Assembly: GCF_003217355.1 (NCBI RefSeq)
Contig: NZ_QJTK01000003.1
Location: 1-39,429, forward strand
Direction of reading: 5' to 3'
DNA: 39,429 nucleotides
From: Rhodobacter viridis
GTDB taxonomy: Bacteria > Pseudomonadota > Alphaproteobacteria > Rhodobacterales > Rhodobacteraceae
A program made the translations under genes and the position numbers. Under the pieces are notes generated by a model, which saw nothing but the letters and a program-made list of their open reading frames with translations, was not told the origin of the DNA and did no database searches. Below, in pieces: positions 6,943 to 14,959 of the stretch; within the stretch, counting starts at the first letter, position 1; each line of letters starts with the position of its first letter.

Positions 6943-7740
6943 TTACGACCTCATCGAAAAGAAATGATCGAGCGGGCCATGACCTTGCCCGACCGAAAGC
7001 CGGTCGGCCCCGGCGATGGCGCGCAGGGTATAGGCGCGGGCGGCGGCGGCGGCCTGACGCAGATCGGGGATGCGGGCAAGCTGCGTCGCCAGCGCCGAGG
7101 ACAGCGTGCAGCCGGTGCCGTGGGTGTTCTTCGTCGCGACCCTTGGCGCCTCGAACCAGGTCTCACCCGCGGCATCGAGCAGCAGATCGGGGCTGACCGG
7201 CCCCGGCAGATGCCCGCCCTTGAGATAGACCGCCCGCGCGCCCAAGACCCGCAGCCCGCGCGCCTGCGCGACCATCTCGGCCCGGCTTTGCGCGACCTCG
7301 CAGCCCAGAAGATCGGCCGCCTCGGGCAGGTTCGGGGTGACCACCGCGGCGCGGGGCAGCAGGATCTGGCGCAGCGCCGCCACGGCCTCGGCGGCAAGCA
7401 AGCGGTCGCCGCCCTTCGCCACCATCACCGGGTCCAGAACGACGGGGGCGGACAGCCCCTCGAGTGCTGCGACAACGGCGGCGATGATCGTGCTGTCGCC
7501 GAGCATCCCGATCTTCACCGCATCGATGCGGATATCGGCGCGGATCGTCGCAATCTGCGCCGTCACCATCTCGGGGCGGATCGGATCGACCGCCGTCACG
7601 CCGCGGGTGTTTTGCGCCGTCAGCGCGGTCAGCGCCGCCATCGCATAGCCGCCATTGGCGGAGATTGCCTTCAGATCCGCCTGAATCCCGGCCCCGCCCG
7701 AAGGGTCGGAGCCTGCAATCGAAAGAATGTTCGGGATCAT
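6943..7740 (-). CDS. thiD: Hydroxymethylpyrimidine/phosphomethylpyrimidine kinase ThiD
   Basis: A 265-residue ribokinase-fold kinase that phosphorylates HMP and then HMP-P to HMP-PP. The N-terminus has the family pattern SIAGSDPSGGAGIQADLKA, followed by TALTAQNTRGV; near the C-terminus NTHGTGCTLSSALA holds the anion hole and catalytic aspartate region (here the GTGC motif). Length is normal. The start overlaps the thiE stop by four bases. It supplies the pyrimidine half for ThiE. Confidence 0.95.
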   Translation of the reverse strand: MIPNILSIAGSDPSGGAGIQADLKAISANGGYAMAALTALTAQNTRGVTAVDPIRPEMVTAQIATIRADIRIDAVKIGMLGDSTIIAAVVAALEGLSAPVVLDPVMVAKGGDRLLAAEAVAALRQILLPRAAVVTPNLPEAADLLGCEVAQSRAEMVAQARGLRVLGARAVYLKGGHLPGPVSPDLLLDAAGETWFEAPRVATKNTHGTGCTLSSALATQLARIPDLRQAAAAARAYTLRAIAGADRLSVGQGHGPLDHFFSMRS

Positions 7741-8348
7741 CTGTGCCTCCAGTCCTGCACCAGCGCGCGGCAGGCGGCCTCGGGGTCGGGGGCGCGGGTG
7801 ACCGCCGAGACGACGGCCAGCCCGGCGACGCCCGCGGCTTTCAGCGCGGGAATGTCGGCCTGTGTCAGCCCGCCGATGGCAATCGTGGGCACCGGGACCA
7901 GACGGGCGATGCGGGCGAGACCGTCAAAGCCGATCGGGGCCGCGGCATCGGGTTTCGTCGCCGTCGCCCGCACCGGCCCGGCGCCGATGTAATCGATGCC
8001 GGGGGGCAGGGCGCTTGCCTGCGCCTCGGTCTCGATCGAAAGGCCGAGCAGCATCCCCGCCCCGATCCGGGCGCGGATCGCGACGGGATCGCCGTCGCCC
8101 TGACCGACATGCAGCCCATCCACCCCGGCGGCGAGTGCGACTTCGATCCGGTCATTGAGGAACAGCTTCACCCCATGCGCCCGCATCTCGGGCAGAAGCT
8201 GCCGGGCAAGGGCCAGCAGATCGGCATCCGAGGCCGTCTTGTCGCGCAGTTGCACCGCGCGGGCGCCACCGCGGGCCGCCGCCCGGGCCTGATCGGGCAC
8301 GGAGAGGGGCGCGCCCGGGTCGGTGATGACATAGACCGGCCCGATCAT
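7737..8348 (-). CDS. thiE: Thiamine-phosphate synthase ThiE
   Basis: A 203-residue TIM-barrel enzyme that joins HMP-PP to thiazole phosphate to give thiamine phosphate. Family motifs are in order: VQLRDK (around 40), LNDR (around 65), DGLHVGQGD (around 75), GAGPVRATATK in the phosphate loop, AIGGL, and GLAVVSAV near the C-terminus. It overlaps thiM upstream and thiD downstream by four bases each. With ThiM and ThiD it completes a salvage route that needs neither ThiC nor ThiG; neither is in the window. Confidence 0.94.
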   Translation of the reverse strand: MIGPVYVITDPGAPLSVPDQARAAARGGARAVQLRDKTASDADLLALARQLLPEMRAHGVKLFLNDRIEVALAAGVDGLHVGQGDGDPVAIRARIGAGMLLGLSIETEAQASALPPGIDYIGAGPVRATATKPDAAAPIGFDGLARIARLVPVPTIAIGGLTQADIPALKAAGVAGLAVVSAVTRAPDPEAACRALVQDWRHR

Positions 8349-9133
8349 GCCGCACGCACCTTCGCCCCGGCGCTGAGCGCCTCGGGCGTCAAAGCAGCCA
8401 GCGCATCAAGGAAGGCCACGGCGAAACTGCCCGGGCCCTGCGCCTCTTTCGCGGCGATCTCGCCCGCCAGACCGTAATAGGCGAGCGCCGCCACCGTGGC
8501 ATCGAGCGGCGGCTGGCCGACCAGAAAGGCGCCGATCACGCCATTGAGCGAACAGCCAAGCGCCGTCACCTTCGGCATCAGCGCATGGCCATTGCCGATG
8601 CGGAAGGCCTGACGGCCATCGGTGACGTAATCGACCGGCCCCGAGACCGCGACCACCCCGCCGGTCTGGGCGGCCAGCACCCGAGCGGCAGCCTCGGCCG
8701 CTTCGACGGGATCGCCCGCATCGACGCCATGCGCCTGCCCGCCCAGCCCGGAGAGCGCAAGGATCTCGGAGGCATTGGCGCGGATCACCGTTGGGCGCAG
8801 ATCGAGCAGCCGGGCGCACAGATCCTGCCGGAACCGCGTCGCACCGACGCCGACCGGGTCCAGCACCCAGGGCCTGCTGATCCGGGTCATCACCGCGGCG
8901 GCTTGCACCATGCCCTCGGCCCAGTCGGTATCGGCCGTACCGATGTTCACCGTCAGCGCCCCGGCCAGAAGGGCAAATTCCGCCACCTCGGGCAAAGCAT
9001 GCACCATCGCGGGCGAGGCGCCCACGGCCAGCTGCACATTCGCCATCACGTTCATCGCGACGAAATTGGTGATGTTGTGCACAAGCGGCGCCGTCGCGCG
9101 CATTTTGGCAAGGTAGTGTCCGGTCTCGGTCAT
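8345..9133 (-). CDS. thiM: Hydroxyethylthiazole kinase ThiM
   Basis: A 262-residue kinase that phosphorylates 4-methyl-5-(2-hydroxyethyl)thiazole for salvage. The start region has the family pattern PLVHNITNFVAMNVMANVQLAVGASPAM; WVLDPVGVGATRFR and the GCSLNGVIGAF block near residue 210 are the nucleotide and anion-hole motifs. In that block the family's usual GTGC appears as ALGCS, with the usual catalytic cysteine context kept. It is the first gene of the operon, with GGAGGG six bases before ATG 9133 and the TPP riboswitch about 60 bases upstream. Confidence 0.93.
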   Translation of the reverse strand: MTETGHYLAKMRATAPLVHNITNFVAMNVMANVQLAVGASPAMVHALPEVAEFALLAGALTVNIGTADTDWAEGMVQAAAVMTRISRPWVLDPVGVGATRFRQDLCARLLDLRPTVIRANASEILALSGLGGQAHGVDAGDPVEAAEAAARVLAAQTGGVVAVSGPVDYVTDGRQAFRIGNGHALMPKVTALGCSLNGVIGAFLVGQPPLDATVAALAYYGLAGEIAAKEAQGPGSFAVAFLDALAALTPEALSAGAKVRAA

Positions 9134-9193
9134 CGGTCCCTCCGTGACGCGGAAGACCGAAGCCGGGATGGGGCGGGAGCCACAGCACCGGTT

Positions 9194-9272
9194 GCGGACT
9201 CCCTACGCCAGCATGATCTGGTTCAGGTTCAAAGGGTGCTTCTCAGCCCGGATGCCCGGACGCCCCTGTCGC
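9194..9272 (-). promoter_or_regulatory. TPP riboswitch (THI element) of the thiMEDYZX operon
   Basis: On the minus strand the conserved THI-box segments occur in order: GGGGCGTCC, GGCTGAGA, ACCCTTTGAACCTGA, ATCATGCTGGCGTAGGGA. P1 can form between GCGAC (9272-9268) and GTCCGC (9199-9194) with one bulge. The aptamer is about 79 nt, normal size. Between it and thiM a CTCCC stretch could pair with the GGAGG of the ribosome-binding site, so control is probably at translation initiation; no T-run terminator is seen. Thiamine pyrophosphate would repress the operon. Confidence 0.93.
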
Positions 9273-9376
9273 AGGGTCAAGGAACCACGGATGGCCGGGC
9301 TTGTCCAGTGCGCGGGCAAGGATGTGTCTCGCAGGACCGCGCGGATTGCCGCTCATGTCGCGGCGCGGGCGGTCCC

Positions 9377-9394
9377 CCTTGATCCCGATCAAGG
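9377..9394. promoter_or_regulatory. FNR/FnrL-type binding site upstream of dorS
   Basis: An 18-base palindrome, CCTTGATCCCGATCAAGG, contains a perfect FNR consensus TTGAT-N4-ATCAA at 9379-9392. It lies 138 bases before dorS on one side and about 105 bases upstream of the TPP riboswitch on the other. Proximity to the DMSO respiration regulator favours FnrL activation of dorS under low oxygen. The rest of 9273-9529 has no gene. Confidence 0.8.
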
Positions 9395-9529
9395 CCTTGG
9401 CATGCGGGCTGCGGTAGCGGGGGGCAGTTTCGTGACGAGGAGACGGGCTTTCGGGCCGGGTCTTGGGGTGAGGGCCGGATTCCCGGCAAGACGCGCGCCG
9501 GTCGGGGCGCCAATATCTGGACGTTACGA

Positions 9530-11980
9530 ATGATTTCCGAACATCAAGGGCAGTTTTCGCACCCGGTTCCGGGCGGCGATGCATGCGCTTCCGCGGTTGA
9601 TCTGGCGGTGCTGGCGCGGTTTCTGCAGGCAAACGAGAACCGGCTGATCGAGATGCACATCGCCTATTCGATCACCCGCAGCTACAATGCCCATGTCTCG
9701 ACGCTGCCCGAAGCCTGGCGCGCCTCGGTGCAGGGGTTGAATGGCGCCATCGCGCTGATGCTGGAAACCCGTGGCGATATCGAGGTCGATTACGACAGCG
9801 ACATCGGCGACGATCCCTCGACCGTCTATGGCATCGACGTGGCGCGGCGGCACGGGCTGCGCGGCGTGCCGTTGGCGATGTTTCTGAGCAATTTCAAGGG
9901 CTACCGCGAAAGCTATCTGCGGCTCGTGCAGGCGTCGGGCTTTCCCGCCGAGGCCGAGGCGCTGTATCTGCGGCTGCTGCGCGGCTTCTTTGATCGCGCC
10001 GAGATCGGGATCTGCACGCAATGGGGCCGCGGTGTCGTCGATGCCGATCAGGAACGGCTGCTGGCGGAAAACCAGCGCGTCGTGAATGAAAAGAACAAGT
10101 ACCTGACGATCTTCGAAAGCATCCAGACCCCGGTGTTCCTGATCGATGCCGAGGGCGGGATCGAGAACATGAACCACGCCGCGGCGCTGCTTCTGTCGAA
10201 GGAGGCGGTGCCCGGCTCGGTCTATTACGGCTCAGCGGCGCGGCGCAGTTTCCGCGAGCTGTTCGGCCTTGATCCGCGGGCGGTCGGCCCGCTGTTGCCC
10301 GAGCACGAGATCCAGACCGTCGACGGGCGGCGCTGGGTGTCGGTCTCGACGCAGGAAATGCTCGATGTCTCGCGGAAGTTTCTGGGCACGGTGATCAGCT
10401 TCACCGATGTCACCGACGAGCGCCATGCCCGCGAGGAGGCGGTGGCGCTGGCAAAGGCGAAGACCGATTTTCTGGCGACGATGAGCCACGAGATCCGCAC
10501 CCCCATTCACTCCATCGGCGGCATCGTCGAGCTGCTGCGGCAAGACGATCTGAGCCCGCGCGCGGCGGGCTATGTCGAGGCGATCGACCGCTCGGCGCGG
10601 GTGCTGACCTCGATCGTCTCCGAGATCCTCGATTATTCGCGCATCGAGGCGGGCGGGCTGATGCTGGAGCGCGTCGATTTCCCGTTGGCGGAGTTGCTCA
10701 GCGATGTCGGCCGGGTGATCGAGCCGCTCGTCGCGCGCAAGCCCGGGCTGATGCTGCATCTCGACAGCCCGAAAGAGCGGCCCTGTGTCACCGGCGATCC
10801 GGCGAAGCTGCGGCAGATCCTGCTCAATCTGGCGGGCAATGCGGTGAAGTTCACCGAGGCGGGCGCGGTGGTGATCGGGCTCGATCTGCTGACGCGCGAG
10901 CCGGGCCGAATTTTGGCGCGGTTTTCGGTGCGCGACACCGGGCCGGGCATCGCCGCGGAACGGCTCGAGGAGATCTTCTGCCCCTTCACGCAATCCGACA
11001 GCTCGATCGAGCGCAAGCACGGCGGCACCGGGCTGGGTCTGGCGATCTCGCGCCGGCTGGCCGAGCTGATGGGGGCCGAGCTGACCGTCGAAAGCCATCT
11101 GGGCGAGGGCAGCTGTTTCCGGCTTGTCGTGCCGCTCGATCTGGCGCCGCGGCAGGGCGCGGACTGTGCCCGGGCGCGGGCCGAGGCGAAGCTGCCAGCC
11201 AAGGCGCTGCGGCTGCTGATCGTCGAGGACGATGCGGTGAACCGGCTGGTGACCGAGACGCTGTTGCGGCAGGCCGGGCATCAGGTGCGGCTGGCCGAGA
11301 CCGGCGAGGCGGCGCTGCAGGCGCTGGCCGGACAGGGCTTCGATCTGGTGCTGACCGATCTCAACCTGCCCGATCTGAGCGGCTTCGAGCTGGGCCACGC
11401 GATCCGCGCCCATGCCGATCCGGCGATTGCCGGGCTGCCGATCGCGGCGCTTTCGGCGCATGGTCCCGGGGTCGATGCGGTCGCGCTGAAGGCCGCGGGG
11501 ATCGGCGGGTTTCTGGCCAAGCCCTTCCCGTTCGCGCGGCTCGAGGAGCTGTTGCGGCGGGTCACCGGCTTTGCCTCGCCGCGGCCGGTCGGGTCGGGAG
11601 CGGCGCGGCCCGAGGGAGCGGGGCAGGGGCTTGTCGATCTGTCCGTCCTGCGCGGCCATGCCGAGGCTTTGGGCGTCGAGCCGACCGGCCGGATCGTCGC
11701 GACCTTCAAGGCGAGCCTTGGCCATACCGCGGCGGCGCTGGAAACCGCGGCCGAGGCGGACCGCTGGAACGAGGTGGCGATGATCGCGCATCGGCTGAAA
11801 AGCTCGGCGCGGCATGTGGGATTGCTGGCGCTGGCCGAGGAAGCCGAGCGTGCCGAGATGCTGGCCTCTGCTTCGGGGCGGCGAAGCGCCGAGGTTGCGG
11901 GTCCGGTGGACGATCTGATCCTGTCGTGCCGCGCGGCCGTGGGTCTGGTCGAGGCGATCTGGGCCGACATCGCGGGGTAA
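9530..11980 (+). CDS. dorS: Hybrid sensor histidine kinase DorS
   Basis: An 816-residue cytoplasmic hybrid kinase; no transmembrane segment is visible. Order: a helical N-terminal sensory region of unknown fold (1-175), a short coiled coil, a PAS domain (about 190-300), HisKA with MSHEIRTP and phospho-acceptor His320, HATPase with DTGPG and GTGLGL (about 420-535), receiver domain with Asp610 in LTDLNLPD, and an HPt domain with His754 in AHRLKSSARHVG. This His-Asp-His relay is like TorS, which would pass phosphate to DorR. The gene lies next to dorR and dorCDA, and FnrL probably controls it. ATG 9530 has almost no Shine-Dalgarno match, so the exact start is uncertain. Without a periplasmic domain it cannot sense DMSO/TMAO in the periplasm as TorS-TorT does. 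Confidence 0.88.
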   Translation: MISEHQGQFSHPVPGGDACASAVDLAVLARFLQANENRLIEMHIAYSITRSYNAHVSTLPEAWRASVQGLNGAIALMLETRGDIEVDYDSDIGDDPSTVYGIDVARRHGLRGVPLAMFLSNFKGYRESYLRLVQASGFPAEAEALYLRLLRGFFDRAEIGICTQWGRGVVDADQERLLAENQRVVNEKNKYLTIFESIQTPVFLIDAEGGIENMNHAAALLLSKEAVPGSVYYGSAARRSFRELFGLDPRAVGPLLPEHEIQTVDGRRWVSVSTQEMLDVSRKFLGTVISFTDVTDERHAREEAVALAKAKTDFLATMSHEIRTPIHSIGGIVELLRQDDLSPRAAGYVEAIDRSARVLTSIVSEILDYSRIEAGGLMLERVDFPLAELLSDVGRVIEPLVARKPGLMLHLDSPKERPCVTGDPAKLRQILLNLAGNAVKFTEAGAVVIGLDLLTREPGRILARFSVRDTGPGIAAERLEEIFCPFTQSDSSIERKHGGTGLGLAISRRLAELMGAELTVESHLGEGSCFRLVVPLDLAPRQGADCARARAEAKLPAKALRLLIVEDDAVNRLVTETLLRQAGHQVRLAETGEAALQALAGQGFDLVLTDLNLPDLSGFELGHAIRAHADPAIAGLPIAALSAHGPGVDAVALKAAGIGGFLAKPFPFARLEELLRRVTGFASPRPVGSGAARPEGAGQGLVDLSVLRGHAEALGVEPTGRIVATFKASLGHTAAALETAAEADRWNEVAMIAHRLKSSARHVGLLALAEEAERAEMLASASGRRSAEVAGPVDDLILSCRAAVGLVEAIWADIAG

Positions 11981-11992
11981 GCCCGTCTGTCT

Positions 11993-12029
11993 CGGGCGGA
12001 TCAGGAAAGGCATCGCCTTTCCCCGCCCG
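11993..12029. terminator. Long hairpin after dorS
   Basis: CGGGCGG (11993-11999) pairs with CCGCCCG (12023-12029), and inside, after a four-base bulge, GGAAAGGC (12004-12011) pairs with GCCTTTCC (12015-12022) around loop ATC. A 15-pair stem 12 bases after the dorS stop is likely to end transcription or protect the 3' end, possibly in both directions, although no T-run follows. Confidence 0.5.
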
Positions 12030-12074
12030 TCCGGGCAACGCCTGTCGCAGGACCGCATCCCCAAGCGTGACAGA

Positions 12075-12154
12075 GGCCTGCGCTCCGCCCCGGCGGCGCG
12101 AATGCGCCCGCCATGGGCGGGGCGGGCGCAGGCCGAGTGCCTGAAGCACTCGGC
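12075..12154. repeat. Palindromic block between convergent dorS and dorR
   Basis: GGCCTGCGC (12075-12083) pairs with GCGCAGGCC (12126-12134); inside it CCGCCCC (12085-12091) pairs with GGGGCGG (12119-12125), and GGCGGCGC (12092-12099) pairs imperfectly with GCGCCCGCC (12104-12112). A second hairpin follows, GCCGAGTGC (12132-12140) with GCACTCGGC (12146-12154), loop CTGAA. It looks like a REP-type extragenic palindrome or a strong bidirectional termination region. Confidence 0.5.
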
Positions 12155-12214
12155 GGTCACGGGGCCGATGTGTCGCGTGACCTCGGCGATGGCCTCGGTC
12201 ATGGCAGACAGAGC

Positions 12215-12913
12215 TTACGCCGAAAACACGTAACCCAGCCCGTGCACGGTGACGATCAGCCGAGGCTTCGCCGGATCGGGCTCGATCTTGCGCCGCACCC
12301 GGCGCACCAGCACGTCGATGGTGCGATCGAAGCTTTCGTGCCCGCGCCGGCTGACATGCGTCATCAGCTGATCGCGGCTCAGAACCTGCCCCGGATGGGT
12401 GACGAAGGTCGCCAGCAATTCGAACTCGGCCCGGGTCATCTTCACCGCTTCGCCCGAAGGATCGGTCAGGGTCCAATGCGCGATATCGAGCGTCCAGCCC
12501 TCGAAGCTTTTCGTCGACTCATCCGCCTTCACCACCCGCGCCGCCGTCACCCGACGCGCCAGATTGCGGGTCCGCGGCAGGATTTCGCGCATGTTGTAGG
12601 GCTTGGTCACGTAATCATCGGCGCCCAGTTCCAGCGCCACGATCCGGTCCACATCCTCGCGCCGCGAGGTGACCATGATCACCCCCACCTCGGATTGCCG
12701 CCGCAATTCGCGCAGCAGCGACAGCCCGTCCTCGCCCGGCAGGTTGATGTCGAGCAGGATGACGTCGACATCGCCCTTGGCAAAGATCGCCCGCATCTGC
12801 TCGCCGTCGCCGGCCTCGCTGACGCGGTGATTGTCCTTCACCAGATAGGCGGCCAAGGTCTGCCGGCCCACCGGATCATCTTCGACGACAAGGATATGAT
12901 AGGAAGTCTTCAT
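12215..12913 (-). CDS. dorR: Response regulator DorR
   Basis: A 232-residue OmpR/PhoB-family response regulator. The receiver domain carries the acidic pocket EDD (11-13), phospho-acceptor Asp55 in LLDINLPGEDG, and the conserved Lys in VTKPY. The C-terminal winged helix spans about 130-232 (TRAEFELLATFV, SFDRTIDVLVRRVRRKIE, VHGLGYVFSA). The frame is open further upstream to 13045, but ATG 12913 (MKTSYHILVVEDD) begins at the domain and has AAAGGGG before it. DorR should be phosphorylated by DorS and activate dorCDA, which is divergent from it; three TorR-type boxes lie in the 247-base intergenic region. Confidence 0.93.
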   Translation of the reverse strand: MKTSYHILVVEDDPVGRQTLAAYLVKDNHRVSEAGDGEQMRAIFAKGDVDVILLDINLPGEDGLSLLRELRRQSEVGVIMVTSRREDVDRIVALELGADDYVTKPYNMREILPRTRNLARRVTAARVVKADESTKSFEGWTLDIAHWTLTDPSGEAVKMTRAEFELLATFVTHPGQVLSRDQLMTHVSRRGHESFDRTIDVLVRRVRRKIEPDPAKPRLIVTVHGLGYVFSA

Positions 12914-13004
12914 CACCGGCCCCTTTCTTCCGTCATCGCGCCAAAACCCCGGTCCGGCAACGATTTTTGCGTGATTTCCGCTGATTTTTCCGGGTTTTAA
13001 CATC

Positions 13005-13057
13005 CTGTTCACAACATTTTTCATCGCGTTCACAACCGGACGCAACGCGGTTCATAT
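13005..13057. promoter_or_regulatory. Three DorR/TorR-type boxes upstream of dorC
   Basis: CTGTTCACAA (13005-13014), GCGTTCACAA (13026-13035) and CGGTTCATAT (13048-13057) are same-strand direct repeats whose starts are 21 and 22 bases apart, about two helical turns. They closely resemble the E. coli TorR box CTGTTCATAT. Position, spacing and the adjacent dorR support DorR binding on one DNA face to activate dorCDA. The block lies about 105-155 bases before the dorC start, and a stem (13068-13076 with 13085-13092) follows in the probable leader. Confidence 0.8.
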
Positions 13058-13160
13058 CGCGGGTCTAGTCCGATCCTCGAGCGGGGTCGGACCGTGACAA
13101 GACCGGACGCGCGGCGTCGGTGATGGAACGGCCCCCGGATCGGCAAGACCGGAGGCGAAA

Positions 13161-14333
13161 GTGATCAGGAAAATCTGGGGCGTGATGCGCAGGCCCAGCA
13201 CGCGCTGGGGGCTTGGCACGCTGGTGCTGGGAGGGGCCGTCGTCGGTGCGCTGGGCTGGAATGGCTTCCACTATGCCGTCGAACAGACCACCACGACGAA
13301 ATTCTGCCTGTCGTGCCACACGATGCAGGGCAATTTCGAGGAGTACAAAACCACCGTCCACTATTCGAACCCGATGGGCGTACGCGCCGAATGTGCCGAT
13401 TGCCACGTGCCGAAGTCGGGCTGGCGGCTCTATCGGGCCAAGGTGCTGGCGGCCAAGGATCTGTGGGGCGAAATCACCGGCAAGGTCGACACGCCCGAAA
13501 AATTCGAGGCGCACCGGCTCGAGATGGCGGAGACGGTCTGGGCCGACATGAAGGCGAACGACTCGGTCGGGTGCCGGTCGTGCCACAGTTTCGAGGCGAT
13601 GGATTTCGCGCATCAGACCAAGCCCGATGCGGCCAAGCAGATGCAGCAGGCGATGAAGGACGGCGGCACCTGCATCGATTGCCACAAGGGCATCGCGCAC
13701 AAGCTTCCCGACATGTCCTCTGGCTACAAGAAGCTGTTCGAGGATCTGGAGGCGCAGGCGGCCGAGCTGGCGCCGAAAGCGGGCGACACGGTCTATCCGC
13801 TGAAGACGATCGAGCTTTATCTGGAAGAACCGAAGGATGGCGTGAAGGCCGCGGGCAAGGTGATCGCGGCGACGCCGATGGTCGTGCAGGCGGTCTCGGG
13901 CGCGGCGCTGCAGGTCAAGCTGGAGGGCTGGCAGCAAGAGGGCGCCGAGCGGATGCTCTATGCCGCACAGGGGCAGCGCATCTTCAACGTGGCCCTGGCG
14001 CCGACGGCGGTTTCTGCGGTTGCGGCGGGCAAGAGCCTCACCGATCCCGACACCGAACAGGTCTGGACCGAGGGTACGCTGACGGTCTGGGTGAAGAACG
14101 CCGATCTGACCGACAGTCTCGACAAGGTCTGGTCCTATGCCGGGGCGATGTTCAGCGCGGCTTGCGGCACCTGCCACGTCCTGCCGCACACCGGGCATTT
14201 CCTCGCCAACCAGTGGATCGGCACGCTCAATGCGATGAAGACCAAGGCCCCCTTGAACGAGGAACAGTTCCGGCTGGTGCAGAAATACGTGCAGATGCAC
14301 GCGAAAGACATGGGCGGGGAGGCCGCGGAATGA
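13161..14333 (+). CDS. dorC: Membrane-anchored pentaheme c-type cytochrome DorC
   Basis: A 390-residue NapC/NirT-family cytochrome that takes electrons from the quinol pool and passes them to periplasmic DorA. An N-terminal signal anchor spans about residues 15-38 (WGLGTLVLGGAVVGALGW). Five CxxCH heme sites are present: CLSCH at 49, CADCH at 78, CRSCH at 138, CIDCH at 171 and CGTCH at 335. The first four form the NapC-like domain; the fifth lies in the C-terminal domain typical of TorC/DorC. The start is GTG at 13161 with GGAGG five bases upstream. Its stop overlaps dorD by ATGA. Confidence 0.96.
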   Translation: MIRKIWGVMRRPSTRWGLGTLVLGGAVVGALGWNGFHYAVEQTTTTKFCLSCHTMQGNFEEYKTTVHYSNPMGVRAECADCHVPKSGWRLYRAKVLAAKDLWGEITGKVDTPEKFEAHRLEMAETVWADMKANDSVGCRSCHSFEAMDFAHQTKPDAAKQMQQAMKDGGTCIDCHKGIAHKLPDMSSGYKKLFEDLEAQAAELAPKAGDTVYPLKTIELYLEEPKDGVKAAGKVIAATPMVVQAVSGAALQVKLEGWQQEGAERMLYAAQGQRIFNVALAPTAVSAVAAGKSLTDPDTEQVWTEGTLTVWVKNADLTDSLDKVWSYAGAMFSAACGTCHVLPHTGHFLANQWIGTLNAMKTKAPLNEEQFRLVQKYVQMHAKDMGGEAAE

Positions 14334-14959
14334 CCGCGATCTCGCTCAATCCCGCCGTCGTGGCCGATCGTGCGCTGCTCTGGCACTGGCTGGCCGAGGT
14401 CTTTCTGACCCCGCCCTCGGCCGAGCGGCTGAGCGCCCTGCGCGAGGGGGCCGGGGCGAAATGGCTCGCGGCGCTGGCGGCCGAGCCCGCCTTTGCCGAA
14501 GCGCTGACCGAGATCCGCGCGGCGCTGGCCTCGCCCCTTGATGCGGCACGGCTGCAGACCCGGCTGACCATCGCCTTCAACGGGTTGTTCCTTGGCCTTG
14601 GCGGCAAGCACACGCTGGCGCCGAACGAATCCGCCTGGACGCATGGCGGGCGGCTCTTTCAGGCCCCGGTCACCGAAATGTCCGCGCTGCTGTCCGCCTG
14701 CGATCTGTCGCTGGCGCAAGGCTGCTGCGAGGCGCCCGACCATCTCTCGGTCGAGCTGATGCTGCTTGCCCATCTCGAAGCTCATGCCGATCCGCGCGCC
14801 GAGGCGCTGCAGGCCCGGCTGCGGCTCTGGCTGCCCGGCTTTTGCGCCGCCGTCAGGGCCGAAGATCGCACCGGCTTCTGGGCCGGAGCCGCGGCGCTGC
14901 TGCTGGCGGCTCTCGATCACGCCACTCTCATCCCCCAACCGGAAGAAAGGACAGTCTGA
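14330..14959 (+). CDS. dorD: DorD, TorD-family chaperone for DorA
   Basis: A 209-residue all-helical TorD/DmsD-family chaperone. It should bind the Tat leader and core of apo-DorA in the cytoplasm, helping insertion of bis-MGD before export. The family pattern is seen in ALLWHWLAEVFLTPPS near the N-terminus and in the central hinge region APNESAWTHGGRLFQAP followed by EAPDHLSVELMLLAHL (the E-x-x-D-H motif). The start overlaps the dorC stop (ATGA) and the stop overlaps the dorA start (TGATG), so the three subunits are tightly coupled. Confidence 0.93.
   Translation: MTAISLNPAVVADRALLWHWLAEVFLTPPSAERLSALREGAGAKWLAALAAEPAFAEALTEIRAALASPLDAARLQTRLTIAFNGLFLGLGGKHTLAPNESAWTHGGRLFQAPVTEMSALLSACDLSLAQGCCEAPDHLSVELMLLAHLEAHADPRAEALQARLRLWLPGFCAAVRAEDRTGFWAGAAALLLAALDHATLIPQPEERTV

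Noticed and set aside
9243-9632. Minus-strand ORF over the riboswitch and FnrL box
   Set aside because: It overlaps the well-supported TPP aptamer and the dorS start, and has arginine/proline-rich noise composition.
10232-12202. A long minus-strand ORF starting 12 bases after dorR
   Set aside because: No ribosome-binding site, most of it is antisense to dorS, and its first codons simply read through the palindromes at 12075-12154.
12914-13045. Upstream extension of dorR
   Set aside because: The extra residues would come from the DorR-box region, have no family similarity, and ATG 12913 has a better ribosome-binding site.
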